From Micromonospora craterilacus (GTDB taxonomy: Bacteria > Actinomycetota > Actinomycetes > Mycobacteriales > Micromonosporaceae): a stretch of DNA of 64,000 nucleotides. This document shows, piece after piece, positions 52,366-61,208 of the stretch. Every line of letters starts with the position of its first letter. The first letter of the stretch is position 1. The stretch covers positions 1 through 64,000 of the forward strand of contig NZ_POTY01000007.1 of NCBI RefSeq assembly GCF_003236315.1. Reading direction: 5' to 3'. The notes below the pieces were generated by a model. That model was not told the DNA's origin and did no database searches. It saw nothing but the letters and a program-made list of their open reading frames with translations. Position numbers and translations under genes: made by a program.

Positions 52366-52956
52366 ATGGCTGATCTGGGCGACCCGAAGGCTGCGCTGCA
52401 CCACTACCTCCAGGCGACTCGCGATAACCTGATCTGGAAGCTCGACGGGCTGAGCGAACGCGAGGCCAGACTGCCCCGCACCGCGACCGGCAACAACCTG
52501 CTGGGAGTCCTCAAGCACTGCCTCAATGTCGAAGCCGGCTACTTCGGGCCTGCCTTCGGGCGTGAGTTCCCGATGCCTGAGGAACTGGTCCCCATGCAGG
52601 CGTTCGAGGAGGACCCGCAGGCAGACTGGTACGCGCGGGAGGGCGAGACGAAGAATGGGCTGATCAACCTGTATCGCCGTGTCGGGGTGTTCGCGGATCA
52701 GACGATCGAACAGCTACCCCTTGACGCGCCAGGGCAGGTGCCGTGGTGGCGCCCAGGCGAAAGGGACGTGACGCTGCACAGGATCATCATCCACGTGACC
52801 ACCGACCTCGCCCGTCACGCCGGTCACGCCGACATCATGCGCGAGCAGCACGACAGGGCGATCGGCTTGCGGCGGGAGAACTCTGGCGTCCCCCACGACT
52901 ACGACTGGCCGGCGTACGTCACCAAGCTGACGAAGCTCGCTGACCGGTTCGGTTAG
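52366..52956 (+). CDS. DinB superfamily (DUF664) protein
   Basis: A 196-aa four-helix-bundle protein of the DUF664 mycothiol-dependent-like group. The metal-binding His pattern is visible: LLGVLKHCLNVEAGYFGP (first His), then LHRIIIHVTTDLARHAGHADIMRE. The fragment at 32092-32400 is a broken relative. ATG at 52366 lies 7 nt after AAGACT. Members act as thiol transferases or have unknown roles; the substrate here is unknown. Confidence 0.85.
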   Translation: MADLGDPKAALHHYLQATRDNLIWKLDGLSEREARLPRTATGNNLLGVLKHCLNVEAGYFGPAFGREFPMPEELVPMQAFEEDPQADWYAREGETKNGLINLYRRVGVFADQTIEQLPLDAPGQVPWWRPGERDVTLHRIIIHVTTDLARHAGHADIMREQHDRAIGLRRENSGVPHDYDWPAYVTKLTKLADRFG

Positions 52957-53080
52957 CCACCCCGGTCCCGTCGATACAGGCAGAGAGGCCAGTATCCGCT
53001 CATCGGCATGTCCGCAAGGGAACCGCACGGAGCCTGATCGACGCAGCGTGACCGGTGTGCCGAGGCCCCAGCGCGCGCGA

Positions 53081-53105
53081 TCGGCGGCTAGATGAGCGCG
53101 TCCCG
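53081..53105 (+). repeat. Short intergenic repeat, type 1
   Basis: TCGGCGGCTAGATGAGCGCG, with TCGGCGGCTAG occurring again 35 nt later at about 53116. It lies just upstream of the phosphatase gene. Confidence 0.55.
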
Positions 53106-53149
53106 GTAGCGCGTCGTCGGCGGCTAGCATCGGGCGTGCGGAGGACGAG

Positions 53150-53905
53150 ATGGCGAAGCTCGTGATCATTGGTGACGTCGGCGGATGTGTCGATCAACTG
53201 TCCCAGGCCGTGATGCCTGCGCTGGAGGATCCAGATGCCGTGGTGATTCAGGTCGGCGACCTGATCGATCGTGGCCCGGACAGCGCAGGCGTGCTCGCCT
53301 TCGTTCGGCACCGACTGGAGGACTCGCGGCGGTGGATCCAGCTCATCGGTAATCACGAGTCGCAGTACCTGGGTGCCGAGAAGTTCTGGCCACAGCGGCT
53401 GTCCGGCGAAGATGCCGCGCTCCTAAAGAACTGGTGGCTGCGGGATCGTCTGCGAGCCGCCGCCGCGATGCGCACCGGGGAAGGAGAGGAATTCCTGATC
53501 ACCCACGCCGGTCTCACTGTCGATGCTTGGCGGAAGCTGGGTGAACCGGTCACCGCTGCCACCACTGCGGACCTGCTCAACACCCGCCCCGAGGACATCC
53601 TGTGGCACGAACGCGGACCGCTGTGGGCCGAAGCAGGCCCCGACCTGTACGACTCGTGGTTGCACTCCGCCGAACCACCGCCCTTCGGCCAGGTGCACGG
53701 ACACTCCACCATCGTTGATTTCCGTCGCAGAGCGTGGCGGTGTGGCGAACGGATCCGCCAGCGAGCGGCAGTGGACTGGGACGCCCGCCACACGTTCACG
53801 CGGATCAGCATGAGCCGGTTCATCGGCGTCGACCCACAACACGGACGCGACGGCGCACCGCAATGGTCGCCGATGGTGTTCCATGACGCCACATTGCTCG
53901 TCTGA
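53150..53905 (+). CDS. PPP-like serine/threonine or bis(5'-nucleosyl)-phosphatase-fold protein
   Basis: A 251-aa calcineurin-fold enzyme with PPP-type motifs: GDVGGCVDQL (usually GDIHG, here the His is replaced by Gly), QVGDLIDRGPDS, LIGNHESQYLG, THAGL and VHGHS. The GDxxDRG and GNHE motifs mark PPP phosphatases or ApaH-like enzymes. The first motif lacks the expected metal-binding His, so activity may be altered. ATG at 53150 follows GGAGG. Confidence 0.82.
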   Translation: MAKLVIIGDVGGCVDQLSQAVMPALEDPDAVVIQVGDLIDRGPDSAGVLAFVRHRLEDSRRWIQLIGNHESQYLGAEKFWPQRLSGEDAALLKNWWLRDRLRAAAAMRTGEGEEFLITHAGLTVDAWRKLGEPVTAATTADLLNTRPEDILWHERGPLWAEAGPDLYDSWLHSAEPPPFGQVHGHSTIVDFRRRAWRCGERIRQRAAVDWDARHTFTRISMSRFIGVDPQHGRDGAPQWSPMVFHDATLLV

Positions 53906-54009
53906 CCTGCCGCCCACGAATCGTCCATCTCATAAGGCACCGTCGGGCATCCGCTCATCGGCTACGACCACGCGACCAGCGGCAGAGGCGGATGTGCCAG
54001 GATCGACCG

Positions 54010-54348
54010 GTGGACCCGATCGAGATCGAGACAACGGAGTCGGGCGGGTACAGCCTTTGGCTCGAGGCCGGCACCACCGACGTTGACGATGTGATCCGCG
54101 AACTCGGTCACGAGCCGAACGGCTACTTCTGGGAAGGCGTCGCCGAGCTGCTCGTTGCCTCTGAAGCAGCAAGCCTGGGAGGCCGATTCTCGTCCGATCC
54201 CGAAGCCGGGGCCTTCTGCGCCTATAGCGACGACCGCGCTGCGCTAGAGGACCTGGCGGCTCGGCTCCGCAAGGTCGCGACGGAGGAGACCCGAGTGCGG
54301 CAACTTGTTGATTTGGCGACTGCCACTGGCTTCGAGTTCGACGACTGA
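54010..54348 (+). CDS. Imm51-like immunity protein
   Basis: A 112-aa protein matching the Imm51 polymorphic-toxin immunity family: DDVIRELGHEPNGYFWEGVAELL and DPEAGAFCAYSDDRAALEDLAARL are the typical blocks. GTG at 54010 lies 6 nt after CAGGAT, leaderless. Such proteins neutralise a specific secreted or contact-delivered toxin, normally encoded next door. No toxin gene is recognised here, so it may be an orphan immunity gene. Confidence 0.75.
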   Translation: MDPIEIETTESGGYSLWLEAGTTDVDDVIRELGHEPNGYFWEGVAELLVASEAASLGGRFSSDPEAGAFCAYSDDRAALEDLAARLRKVATEETRVRQLVDLATATGFEFDD

Positions 54349-54471
54349 TCACGCACAAAGGTCACCGGAGCGTCCTGCGGCTTTGAGTGGCTTCACGGAT
54401 GTCGACCAGCCGAGCATGCGATCATCATTGGCCGGACAGGCGACGGCTGCCGAACCGGCGGGCGCGCACGA

Positions 54472-54501
54472 CCGGCGGCAGATCAGTGCGCCTGATCTTG
54501 C
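54472..54501 (+). repeat. Short intergenic repeat, type 2
   Basis: CCGGCGGCAGATCAGTGCG followed by CCTGATCTTG. Aligned with copies at 57156, 58041, 58445 and 62964 (inverted). Confidence 0.55.
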
Positions 54502-54627
54502 ATTTTGGCGCCCGGGTATCCATCGCCGATGGCACTGACGAGCGATGAACGCGAGCGTCTCCGTGGGTCAAACGCCCACGCGCGGACGAGGCCCGCCAGT
54601 CCCCACTGGGGGCCGCGCCGCGTCGAG

Positions 54628-55683
54628 TCAGTCCTCGTCGGCCAGCTGCCACAGGTGGAGGGTGGTCTGGTCCTTGGAGACCGTGTACCAGGCGCCCTGT
54701 CCTGCCGATCGGGGAGATCCCGAGACAGGAATGGGGTAGGTGATCCGGCCGCGTAGGGCCATCGTGCGTGGGTCGACAAGCCAGTGGCGGGGGACCTGCG
54801 CGTGGTACTCGGTGCCGACCACGGCGTTGTCGTCGTACGGGAACGCCGCCTCGTAGTCCCAGCAAACGCGGTCGTTGTCCTCGCTTGAGAGAGGCGGCAC
54901 GGCTTCCTCGGCGTTCAGACGCCGCAGTTCCGTGCCGTCCTCGGCCCGGTGCAGGTAGAGGGACCACTGCCCGGGATCCGTGGTCAGGAAGTGCTCCCCG
55001 GACGGGTTCACGGCGAGGAGGACCTCCTCGTCGAACCGCTGGAAGGTGAGCTTCGCGCCATCGAAGTGTCCCCACAGCACGGGCGAGTCCTCTTCGCCCG
55101 CGAGGACAGTCAGTCCCATGTACGCCGGGTTCGGATGGGGGAAATGGATGGAGCCCGAGCCCACGGTCATCGTCTCGGCCCGGGTCAGCACCGTGCCGTC
55201 GGCGGGGTCGAGGATCAGCCATTCCTCCTCGACGTCGCGCCCCGCCCGATTACGGATGTGGGCCCACAGGAGCTTGCCGTCCGAGGAGAAGGCCACCGAG
55301 CCGCTGTCCGCGTGGGCGTGGTGGTAGTCGTCGGCATACTCGGAGAACGAGGCATGGGCCTCGGTGCACACGGCGGCGGACCAGCAACCGTGCCGGATCT
55401 CCCACCGTACGGCGCCGGTCGAATCCACGGCTCGTAACGCGTGGACGCCGGCGAACACGGCGAGATCACCCGTGGGAGAGACCGCCACCGAGCCGTACCG
55501 GTGTGGCCAGGGCGCGGGGAAGCGGACCCCTGTCCCCTCCCCGTCCAGGTCGCGGACGGCCAGCTCGGTGTCCCCACGCTGCACCAGCAGCCTGCGTCCG
55601 GGCCAGTGCAGCACCTGCGGGGCGTCCGCCGACCCGGGGTCGAGCGGAGCGGCCACGGTAGCGACAAGACGAGCAAAGGTCAC
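54628..55683 (-). CDS. Beta-propeller-like protein, paralogue B
   Basis: A 351-aa protein paralogous to the one at 34323-35423 over its whole length (AVFAGVHALRAVDSTGAVRWEIRHGCW, EEEWLILDPADGTVLTRAET, RHWLVDPRTMALRGRITYPIPVSGSP). GTG at 55683 follows TGGAGGA; the frame is open to 55860 without a start. It has repeated WD-like blades and no signal peptide. The two copies are 19 kb apart in opposite orientation. Function unknown. Confidence 0.72.
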   Translation of the reverse strand: MTFARLVATVAAPLDPGSADAPQVLHWPGRRLLVQRGDTELAVRDLDGEGTGVRFPAPWPHRYGSVAVSPTGDLAVFAGVHALRAVDSTGAVRWEIRHGCWSAAVCTEAHASFSEYADDYHHAHADSGSVAFSSDGKLLWAHIRNRAGRDVEEEWLILDPADGTVLTRAETMTVGSGSIHFPHPNPAYMGLTVLAGEEDSPVLWGHFDGAKLTFQRFDEEVLLAVNPSGEHFLTTDPGQWSLYLHRAEDGTELRRLNAEEAVPPLSSEDNDRVCWDYEAAFPYDDNAVVGTEYHAQVPRHWLVDPRTMALRGRITYPIPVSGSPRSAGQGAWYTVSKDQTTLHLWQLADED

Positions 55684-55917
55684 GGAATCCTCCAGCGCGC
55701 GTGGGACGCGAAACAGGGAACCTGGAAGCGTCCACCATATGGGGAAAGACCGGCGGCATCGGGGGGCGACAACGCGACCGGGGGTCGACGGGCTCCGACC
55801 GGCTCCAGACGCGCTCACATCGGCAAGACCGTGTTTCGAGCACCACTGCACGAGCGTCACGCACGGTGACGCCTGGTCGGGGGCGCAGGCGATCAGTTTG
55901 GATGCCTGGGGGTAGAC

Positions 55918-56910
55918 CTAGGCATCGATCTCATAGCGGTACCAACGCCGGCGATCGCCGTTTACCTGAAGCCAGAGCATCTCGTCACGGCCGACCTTTC
56001 CACGCGCCCAACCTGACGGTCGTCGGCCGTCTGGCAGCACCAGATGCTCGCGTTCCTTCTCGACCACGACCTCCCCGTCTCGGCGGGCTCGACGGATTTC
56101 CCAGCGGTACCGACCGCCCTCCCGGTGCTGGTCGAGGAAGGCGAAATCGGAGCCGGAGCCGGCCAGGCCAGCGCAGCGCGTGATGGTGTTCGGCGTAGCC
56201 GACCGAATACCATTCGCGTCGAGTTCGACCAGAGGAAAGTCAGGGTAGGGACAGGCATGAACGCGCTCCCGGCCGACGTTCAGCGCGTAGCAGTCGCACC
56301 AGGCCACTCCCGGGGTGTCGGATGACACCGTCCAGGGCTCGCCGCCCGTGCTGTCCCAGCGTGCCAGACCGAGCATGAACCCGTACGAGCGCGTGCCGTC
56401 TGGATTGGCGGACCAGTAGCTCGACTCGTCGAAGTAGCTGGTCCAGATGTTCCCGTGGGGATCGGTCACGAGTTGCTCGATGCCGTCGCCCGCATAGAAC
56501 GATGCCCGGATCTGACCACGGCTGTCGAACACCCGAAGGTTCTCCGTGAGGTGAAGCTCATCCCGCTGCACCGGCTCCCCGTAGTGTTCATACGAGACAC
56601 CCGGCGGATCGCAGCGGGCGGAGGCCAGCACGACACCGTCGCCGAGAGTGTCGATGTCGGAGAACCACAGATCAAGATCCTTCAGCGGGATCTCGTGAAC
56701 CTCCGCGTCACCACAGATGAGGGCAGTCGCGTCGTAACGCGGCGGCGGACGAAGCTCGGAAAAGTGCGGGACAGGGACGAAACCTTGGCCGGGATCGGCG
56801 ACCAGGGCGACGAGCCGGCCAAGATGATCGATGGTGGAGGCCAAGACCTCGAGATGGGCGTAACGGTCCGGAAGCATCGCGTCGAGCGCGAGCCGGCGGT
56901 CAGCGGCCAT
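55918..56910 (-). CDS. Hypothetical protein, repeat-rich, propeller-like
   Basis: A 330-aa protein from ATG 56910 with repeated beta segments (GDGIEQLVTDPHGNIWTSYFDES, SGSDFAFLDQHREGGRYRWEIRRARR), suggesting a propeller. It shows no clear sequence match to the two propeller paralogues. AAAGG lies 3 nt before the start. No family recognised. Confidence 0.6.
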   Translation of the reverse strand: MAADRRLALDAMLPDRYAHLEVLASTIDHLGRLVALVADPGQGFVPVPHFSELRPPPRYDATALICGDAEVHEIPLKDLDLWFSDIDTLGDGVVLASARCDPPGVSYEHYGEPVQRDELHLTENLRVFDSRGQIRASFYAGDGIEQLVTDPHGNIWTSYFDESSYWSANPDGTRSYGFMLGLARWDSTGGEPWTVSSDTPGVAWCDCYALNVGRERVHACPYPDFPLVELDANGIRSATPNTITRCAGLAGSGSDFAFLDQHREGGRYRWEIRRARRDGEVVVEKEREHLVLPDGRRPSGWARGKVGRDEMLWLQVNGDRRRWYRYEIDA

Positions 56911-57238
56911 AAGCCTTTCTGGTTGTCATGCTCTGATGATCGCACATCGAATGCGTACCCCGGCGCGCCGATCGACAGCAGCCGGTATCCCCAAAGATCT
57001 GCCACCTTCAAGTGAACCACCGCCACCTCCGGGCTGGCGCCTGCCAGCACGACCACGCCCCGAGCGCCGCCGACCCTTCGTCCATACCGCGACGCCCGGT
57101 CATCGGCAGCTAGAGGGCAGCGGCCGGGCCGGGGTCACCTTCGGCGACAGGCGACTCGCGGCATGAGCGCACATCCGATCTTGCGGCCAGCCCCTCGCTG
57201 GGGCCGGAGGGCGCGTCGGTGCCCGCGATAATGTCCGC
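56911..57238. other. About 330 bp without a gene; repeat cluster
   Basis: No coding frame is recognised. A repeat copy (57134-57186) fills the right part. TAATGT at 57229 is the -10 of the next gene. Confidence 0.5.
57134..57186 (+). repeat. Short intergenic repeat, types 1 and 2 joined
   Basis: The left part aligns with 50829-50864 and the right part (TCGCGGCATGAGCGCACATC then CGATCTTG) with the type 2 copies. It is the only copy where both types are contiguous, and so may show the full unit. Confidence 0.6.
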
Positions 57239-57955
57239 GTGTCAGGGAGCAAGGAGATCAACCGGTCGATCACGACGGCGGCCCGTTCTGCTTTACGTCC
57301 GCTTGGCCTTCGGCAGAAGGGGCGGTCGCGGGTGTGGTACGACGATCGTGCCTGGTGGTTGAGCATTGTGGAGTTTCAGCCGGGCCGTGGCCTGGGCACG
57401 TACCTCAACGTGGGTGCCATGTGGCTCTGGGCAAAGCGCGATCATTGGGCGTTTGATGAAGGCTCACGGTTGTACTGGCGCGATGACGGGTCCTTCGTCA
57501 CCCGGCCGCCAGTCGGTGAACGTGGTTGGAGCCAACACGTCGACTTCTTGAAACCTGACCAGTTCTTCCGGGACGTCACCTTGACCGCTGGGGTTGCTGC
57601 CGGTCGGATCGTCGAACTCCGCGCGCAGTTTCCCCACGTCGGCGCCGTTGCCGAAAGCTTGACGTCCCGTGCCGCCAGGCCAGACGAGTCGCTCTTGTGG
57701 CATGCTTACCATGCCGGAACGGCGGCCGCCGTCTGCGGCGACGTGATGCCGGCCAGGCAGCATCTCACGCACGTGGTGTCAGCCGACCTAGCAGCAAGTT
57801 GGGAGCGCGCTCTGGCTGCGCAGGCGTCGGACCTACTGGGTCTCATGGACGATCGCGTCGCACTACACGAACGCCTGGTCCAGACGGTCAACCAGACCAG
57901 GAAACGGCTGAAGCTTCCGGTAGCGGCACTTGGTTACGACGAGATCGGATTCTGA
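57239..57955 (+). CDS. DUF4304 family protein
   Basis: A 238-aa protein; the first half matches DUF4304: ARSALRPLGLRQKGRSRVWYDD, WWLSIVEFQPG and TYLNVGAMWLWAKRDHWAFDEGSRLYW. The second half is helical. GTG at 57239 lies 4 nt after TAATGT with no ribosome-binding site. DUF4304 proteins have no known activity and occur as isolated accessory genes, often in interbacterial-competition regions. Confidence 0.78.
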   Translation: MSGSKEINRSITTAARSALRPLGLRQKGRSRVWYDDRAWWLSIVEFQPGRGLGTYLNVGAMWLWAKRDHWAFDEGSRLYWRDDGSFVTRPPVGERGWSQHVDFLKPDQFFRDVTLTAGVAAGRIVELRAQFPHVGAVAESLTSRAARPDESLLWHAYHAGTAAAVCGDVMPARQHLTHVVSADLAASWERALAAQASDLLGLMDDRVALHERLVQTVNQTRKRLKLPVAALGYDEIGF

Positions 57956-58040
57956 GCCGACACGCGGACCTCGGCAGTTCGGGACGCTCTCGCACCGGTC
58001 AGGGAGCGCGAAGGTCTCCCCGTCGGCCGGCGCGTACGGA

Positions 58041-58070
58041 CGGCGGCATGAGAGTGAAGCTGATCTTGTT
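58041..58070 (+). repeat. Short intergenic repeat, type 2
   Basis: CGGCGGCATGAGAGTGAAGC then TGATCTTGTT, lying between the DUF4304 and DUF4265 genes. Confidence 0.55.
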
Positions 58071-58111
58071 CGTCCCATGCCTCTGGCCTTTCGGTGCGGC
58101 AAACTTGAGCG

Positions 58112-58456
58112 ATGCCCTCGACAGGAGACGCCGTGGTCACACCGGCAGCAGCGGAACGGGTGCGGGTTTGGTTCCCGATGTCAGGTAGGCCGGCCTCAGC
58201 CCTCGGGATGCGCGCCGAGGCGCTCTCGCCGGACCGAGTCCGGCTGCCGTTTGCACCATGGGCCGCGCTGGATGCCGCCAAGGGTGACATTTTTCGTGTT
58301 CAGCGGGAAGAAGACGGACAGCTCTGGGTGCGAGAGAAACTCGAGGCATCCGGTTACTGCGCGATCCGGGTGATACTTGCCGCCGACAGTCCGCTCGGTC
58401 CACTCGATGTTGGTACCGAAGCCATGTGGCCCAGCGGTGTGCCCACGGCGGCATGA
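58112..58456 (+). CDS. DUF4265 family protein, C-terminally truncated
   Basis: A 114-aa protein. VRVWFPM, LSPDRVRLPFAPWAALDAAKGDIFRV and REKLEASGYCAIRVI match DUF4265. Members usually continue for about 40 more residues; here the match ends at SPLGPLDVG and the frame stops where a repeat copy begins (58445). The gene was probably cut by recombination at the repeat. ATG at 58112 lies 6 nt after CAAACT. A partly functional product cannot be excluded. Confidence 0.65.
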   Translation: MPSTGDAVVTPAAAERVRVWFPMSGRPASALGMRAEALSPDRVRLPFAPWAALDAAKGDIFRVQREEDGQLWVREKLEASGYCAIRVILAADSPLGPLDVGTEAMWPSGVPTAA

Positions 58457-58475
58457 GCGCGCACCTGATCGAGCG
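58445..58475 (+). repeat. Short intergenic repeat, type 2
   Basis: ACGGCGGCATGAGCGCGCAC then CTGATCGAGCG. It forms the 3' end of the truncated DUF4265 gene. Confidence 0.55.
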
Positions 58476-58771
58476 CGCGTTCACACGGTCCCTCGGTGCG
58501 AGCCTGGCGTGCCTGAAAAGTGGTTCGACCACCCAGGCCTTCCGGTGCCCGGCAAGGCAACCACAGCGTGAGCCGGGGTGTACTCATCGGCGCCGCCGGC
58601 CAACTGGCGGAAACTGCTGACCGCCGGCCCGGCACCCCACCGCCGTACGCGCTCCGGTCGACTGGCCGCCGTCCACCGCCGCCCGTCTGTGGCCGTGCGG
58701 CCAGCCGGAAACGTGTTTCTCCGGTTGGCGTTCGCTCCGTAGGATCTCCGGCGATCAAGGGGGATGGAACG

Positions 58772-60781
58772 GTGGGCGATTTCCAGCAGTTCGTGACGGA
58801 TGTGACTTCGCGTCTGTCCACGATGTCCAGGGGTGAGTTGTACGTCGTCGGCGACGGTCTCGACCGGGACTCACTCTGGCTCACCTTTCTCGATTCCTTC
58901 CCCGCCGGCACCAATCTGCGGTTCCGTGAGCGGTCCGAGTACGACTGCTCGACCTGCCGCGGTTTCATCAAGCACTTCGGCAACGTCGTTGAGATCCACG
59001 ACGGGCGGGTCCGTACCGTCTGGTCCGGGGTGTCGGCCTCCGACCCGGTCTTCTCCGTCCTCGCCGCCGCTCTGGACGAGTTCGCTCTTTCGCTGCCGTT
59101 GTCCACCATCTTCCGGTCCACTCAGGCGCAGTACGGGACGAAGACCACCCGAACGCTGCGCGACGGCCAGGTCGAGGTGTGGCACCACCTACACGGCCGG
59201 GTGGAGAAGCGGCATCGCATCGAAGACGTCGGCGCGGCACAGGGCAACTTCGACGCCGCGGTGCAGGTCTTCCAGCGTGGCCTGGCCGAGCTGGCCCAGC
59301 ACGCTCTGGACACCGTCGTCGACCTTATCGACGACAACGCCCTCTACCGCGGCACGGAGCATCGCCGGGCGGTGACCGAGTTCCGGTCGCTGCAGAACCA
59401 GTGGACGAAGGCGACCGACCGGCGGGCCTTCGTCTTCGCCAACGCCATGAACCCGGCGGCCCGGTTCCGCAACACGGTGATCGGCACCCTCGTCCAGGAT
59501 CTCTGCGCGGGCGTCGACCTGGAGCAGGCGGTCCGGTCGTTCGAGACGAAGGTGGCGCCGCAGAATTACCAGCGCCCCACGGCGTTGATCACCCCGGCCA
59601 TGGTCAAGGCCGCCATGAAGACCATCGACGAGTTGGGTATCGAGGAGTCGTTGCAGCGACGGCTCGCCCGGCTGTCCGATGTGTCGGTCACCAACGTGCT
59701 GTGGGTCGACAACGACACACAGTCGCGGATGAAGGACGGCATCGAAGGGCTGCTCATGCAGGCGGCCACCACCGGGTCGTCAGGTGCGCGCCTTCGTGAC
59801 GCGAAGCCGGAGGAGATTCCCGTGGTCTCCTTCATGAAGGACATCCTGCCCGGTGCCGCGACCATCGACCTGTGGGTGGCCAACAGCCACGAACCGCACT
59901 TCGTCGTTCTCACCACCGGCCGGCATCCGGCCGCCCCGCGGCTGTTCACCTGGGACAACGATTTCGGCTGGTCCTACAACGGCAACGTCACCGACTCGAT
60001 CAAGGAGAAGGTCAAGCGGGCCGGCGGCAACGTCACCGGCAAGCTGCGGGTGAGCCTGTCCTGGTTCAACCACGACGACCTCGACCTGCACGTGTACGAA
60101 CCCGACGGCGACCACATCTGGTACCAGGAGAAGCGCAACAAGCTGGACGTCGACATGAACGCGGGCGGGACGCTCTCCCGCGAGCCGGTGGAGAACGTCA
60201 CCTGGACCGACCGTGTCCCCGACGGTGAGTACCGGATCGAGGTGAACCAGTACCGCAAGCGGGACAGCACCCAGGTCGGCTTCGTGATCGAGACCGAGAG
60301 CAACGGAAAGATCGAGCATTACAGCCACGAGCGCGCGGTCGGCCACAAGGAGACCGTCGAGGTGGGCCGGATGACGGTTGCCGGCGGGGTGATCACCGCT
60401 TTCCGGCCGGGTAAGGACATGCAGCCGGGCAGTGCGGGCAAGGAGTTGTGGGGCATCACCACCGAACAGTTCGTACCGGTATCCACCATCATGTACTCGC
60501 CGAACTACTTCGACGACAACGAGGTCGGCAACCGCCACTACTTCTTCATCCTCAAGGGGTGCGTGAACGACCAGCCGACCCGGGGAATCTACAACGAGTT
60601 CCTCCGCGGCGACCTGCAACCGCACCGCAAGGTGTTCGAGGTTCTCGGCGACCGCACCAAGTGCGAGCCGTCCCCGGATCAGCTGTCCGGCCTCGGCTTC
60701 AGCTCCACGATCCGCAGCTCCGTGGTCGCCAAGGTGACCATGACCGGCGGCCGGCGCCGCCTCATCAGCATCCAGTTCTGA
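58772..60781 (+). CDS. Large protein of a phage-like two-gene module, DUF2135-like C-terminal domain
   Basis: A 669-aa soluble protein. GTG at 58772 has AAGGGGG upstream; the frame is open earlier but overlaps a repeat. The N-terminal region has a CxxC-type segment (YDCSTCRGFIKHFGNVVEIHDG) and long helices. The second half has a beta-sandwich like DUF2135/YfaP (LRVSLSWFNHDDLDLHVYEP near 425 and GEYRIEVNQYRKRDS near 485). I recall similar large proteins in tailed phages, paired with a small coiled-coil protein, and the same pairing is present here 31 nt downstream. Role unknown. Confidence 0.7.
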   Translation: MGDFQQFVTDVTSRLSTMSRGELYVVGDGLDRDSLWLTFLDSFPAGTNLRFRERSEYDCSTCRGFIKHFGNVVEIHDGRVRTVWSGVSASDPVFSVLAAALDEFALSLPLSTIFRSTQAQYGTKTTRTLRDGQVEVWHHLHGRVEKRHRIEDVGAAQGNFDAAVQVFQRGLAELAQHALDTVVDLIDDNALYRGTEHRRAVTEFRSLQNQWTKATDRRAFVFANAMNPAARFRNTVIGTLVQDLCAGVDLEQAVRSFETKVAPQNYQRPTALITPAMVKAAMKTIDELGIEESLQRRLARLSDVSVTNVLWVDNDTQSRMKDGIEGLLMQAATTGSSGARLRDAKPEEIPVVSFMKDILPGAATIDLWVANSHEPHFVVLTTGRHPAAPRLFTWDNDFGWSYNGNVTDSIKEKVKRAGGNVTGKLRVSLSWFNHDDLDLHVYEPDGDHIWYQEKRNKLDVDMNAGGTLSREPVENVTWTDRVPDGEYRIEVNQYRKRDSTQVGFVIETESNGKIEHYSHERAVGHKETVEVGRMTVAGGVITAFRPGKDMQPGSAGKELWGITTEQFVPVSTIMYSPNYFDDNEVGNRHYFFILKGCVNDQPTRGIYNEFLRGDLQPHRKVFEVLGDRTKCEPSPDQLSGLGFSSTIRSSVVAKVTMTGGRRRLISIQF

Positions 60782-60812
60782 TTCCCTGCCCAGACATCCG
60801 AAAGAGGCAACC

Positions 60813-61208
60813 GTGACCATTTTCGAGAAGGCCACGCGGGAGAAATTCCGCTACCCGTCTGCCAAGGGACTGCTGACCACGGAACAGCTGTGGGAGCTTC
60901 CGCTGACCGCCAAGTCCGGCTTCAGCCTCGATGACGTGGCCAAGGCAGTCAACGCCGAACTCAAGGCCATCGACACCGAGTCGTTCGTGGCCACCGAGAC
61001 CAATCCGGCCAAGGCGACCTTGGAGACCAAGCTGGAGGTCGTCAAGCACGTCATCGCCATCCGCCTCTCGGAGGACCAGGCGGCGAAGGCAGCGGCGGCC
61101 AAGAAGCTGGAGAAGGAGAAGCTGCTGGCGGTCCTGGGCCGCAAGCAGGACGCGGTCCTGGAAAACCTGACCGAGGCAGAGCTGCTGGCCCGAATCAACA
61201 ACCTGTAG
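60813..61208 (+). CDS. Small helical partner of phage-like module
   Basis: A 131-aa highly charged helical protein. The start (FEKATREKFRYPSAKGLLTTEQLWELPL) and the Lys/Glu/Ala-rich C-terminal coiled coil (VVKHVIAIRLSEDQAAKAAAAKKLEKEKLLAVLGRKQD) resemble a small phage protein of unknown function that I associate with the larger gene upstream. GTG at 60813 has AAAGAGG at 5 nt. It lies 31 nt after that gene in the same orientation, so an operon. Confidence 0.7.
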   Translation: MTIFEKATREKFRYPSAKGLLTTEQLWELPLTAKSGFSLDDVAKAVNAELKAIDTESFVATETNPAKATLETKLEVVKHVIAIRLSEDQAAKAAAAKKLEKEKLLAVLGRKQDAVLENLTEAELLARINNL

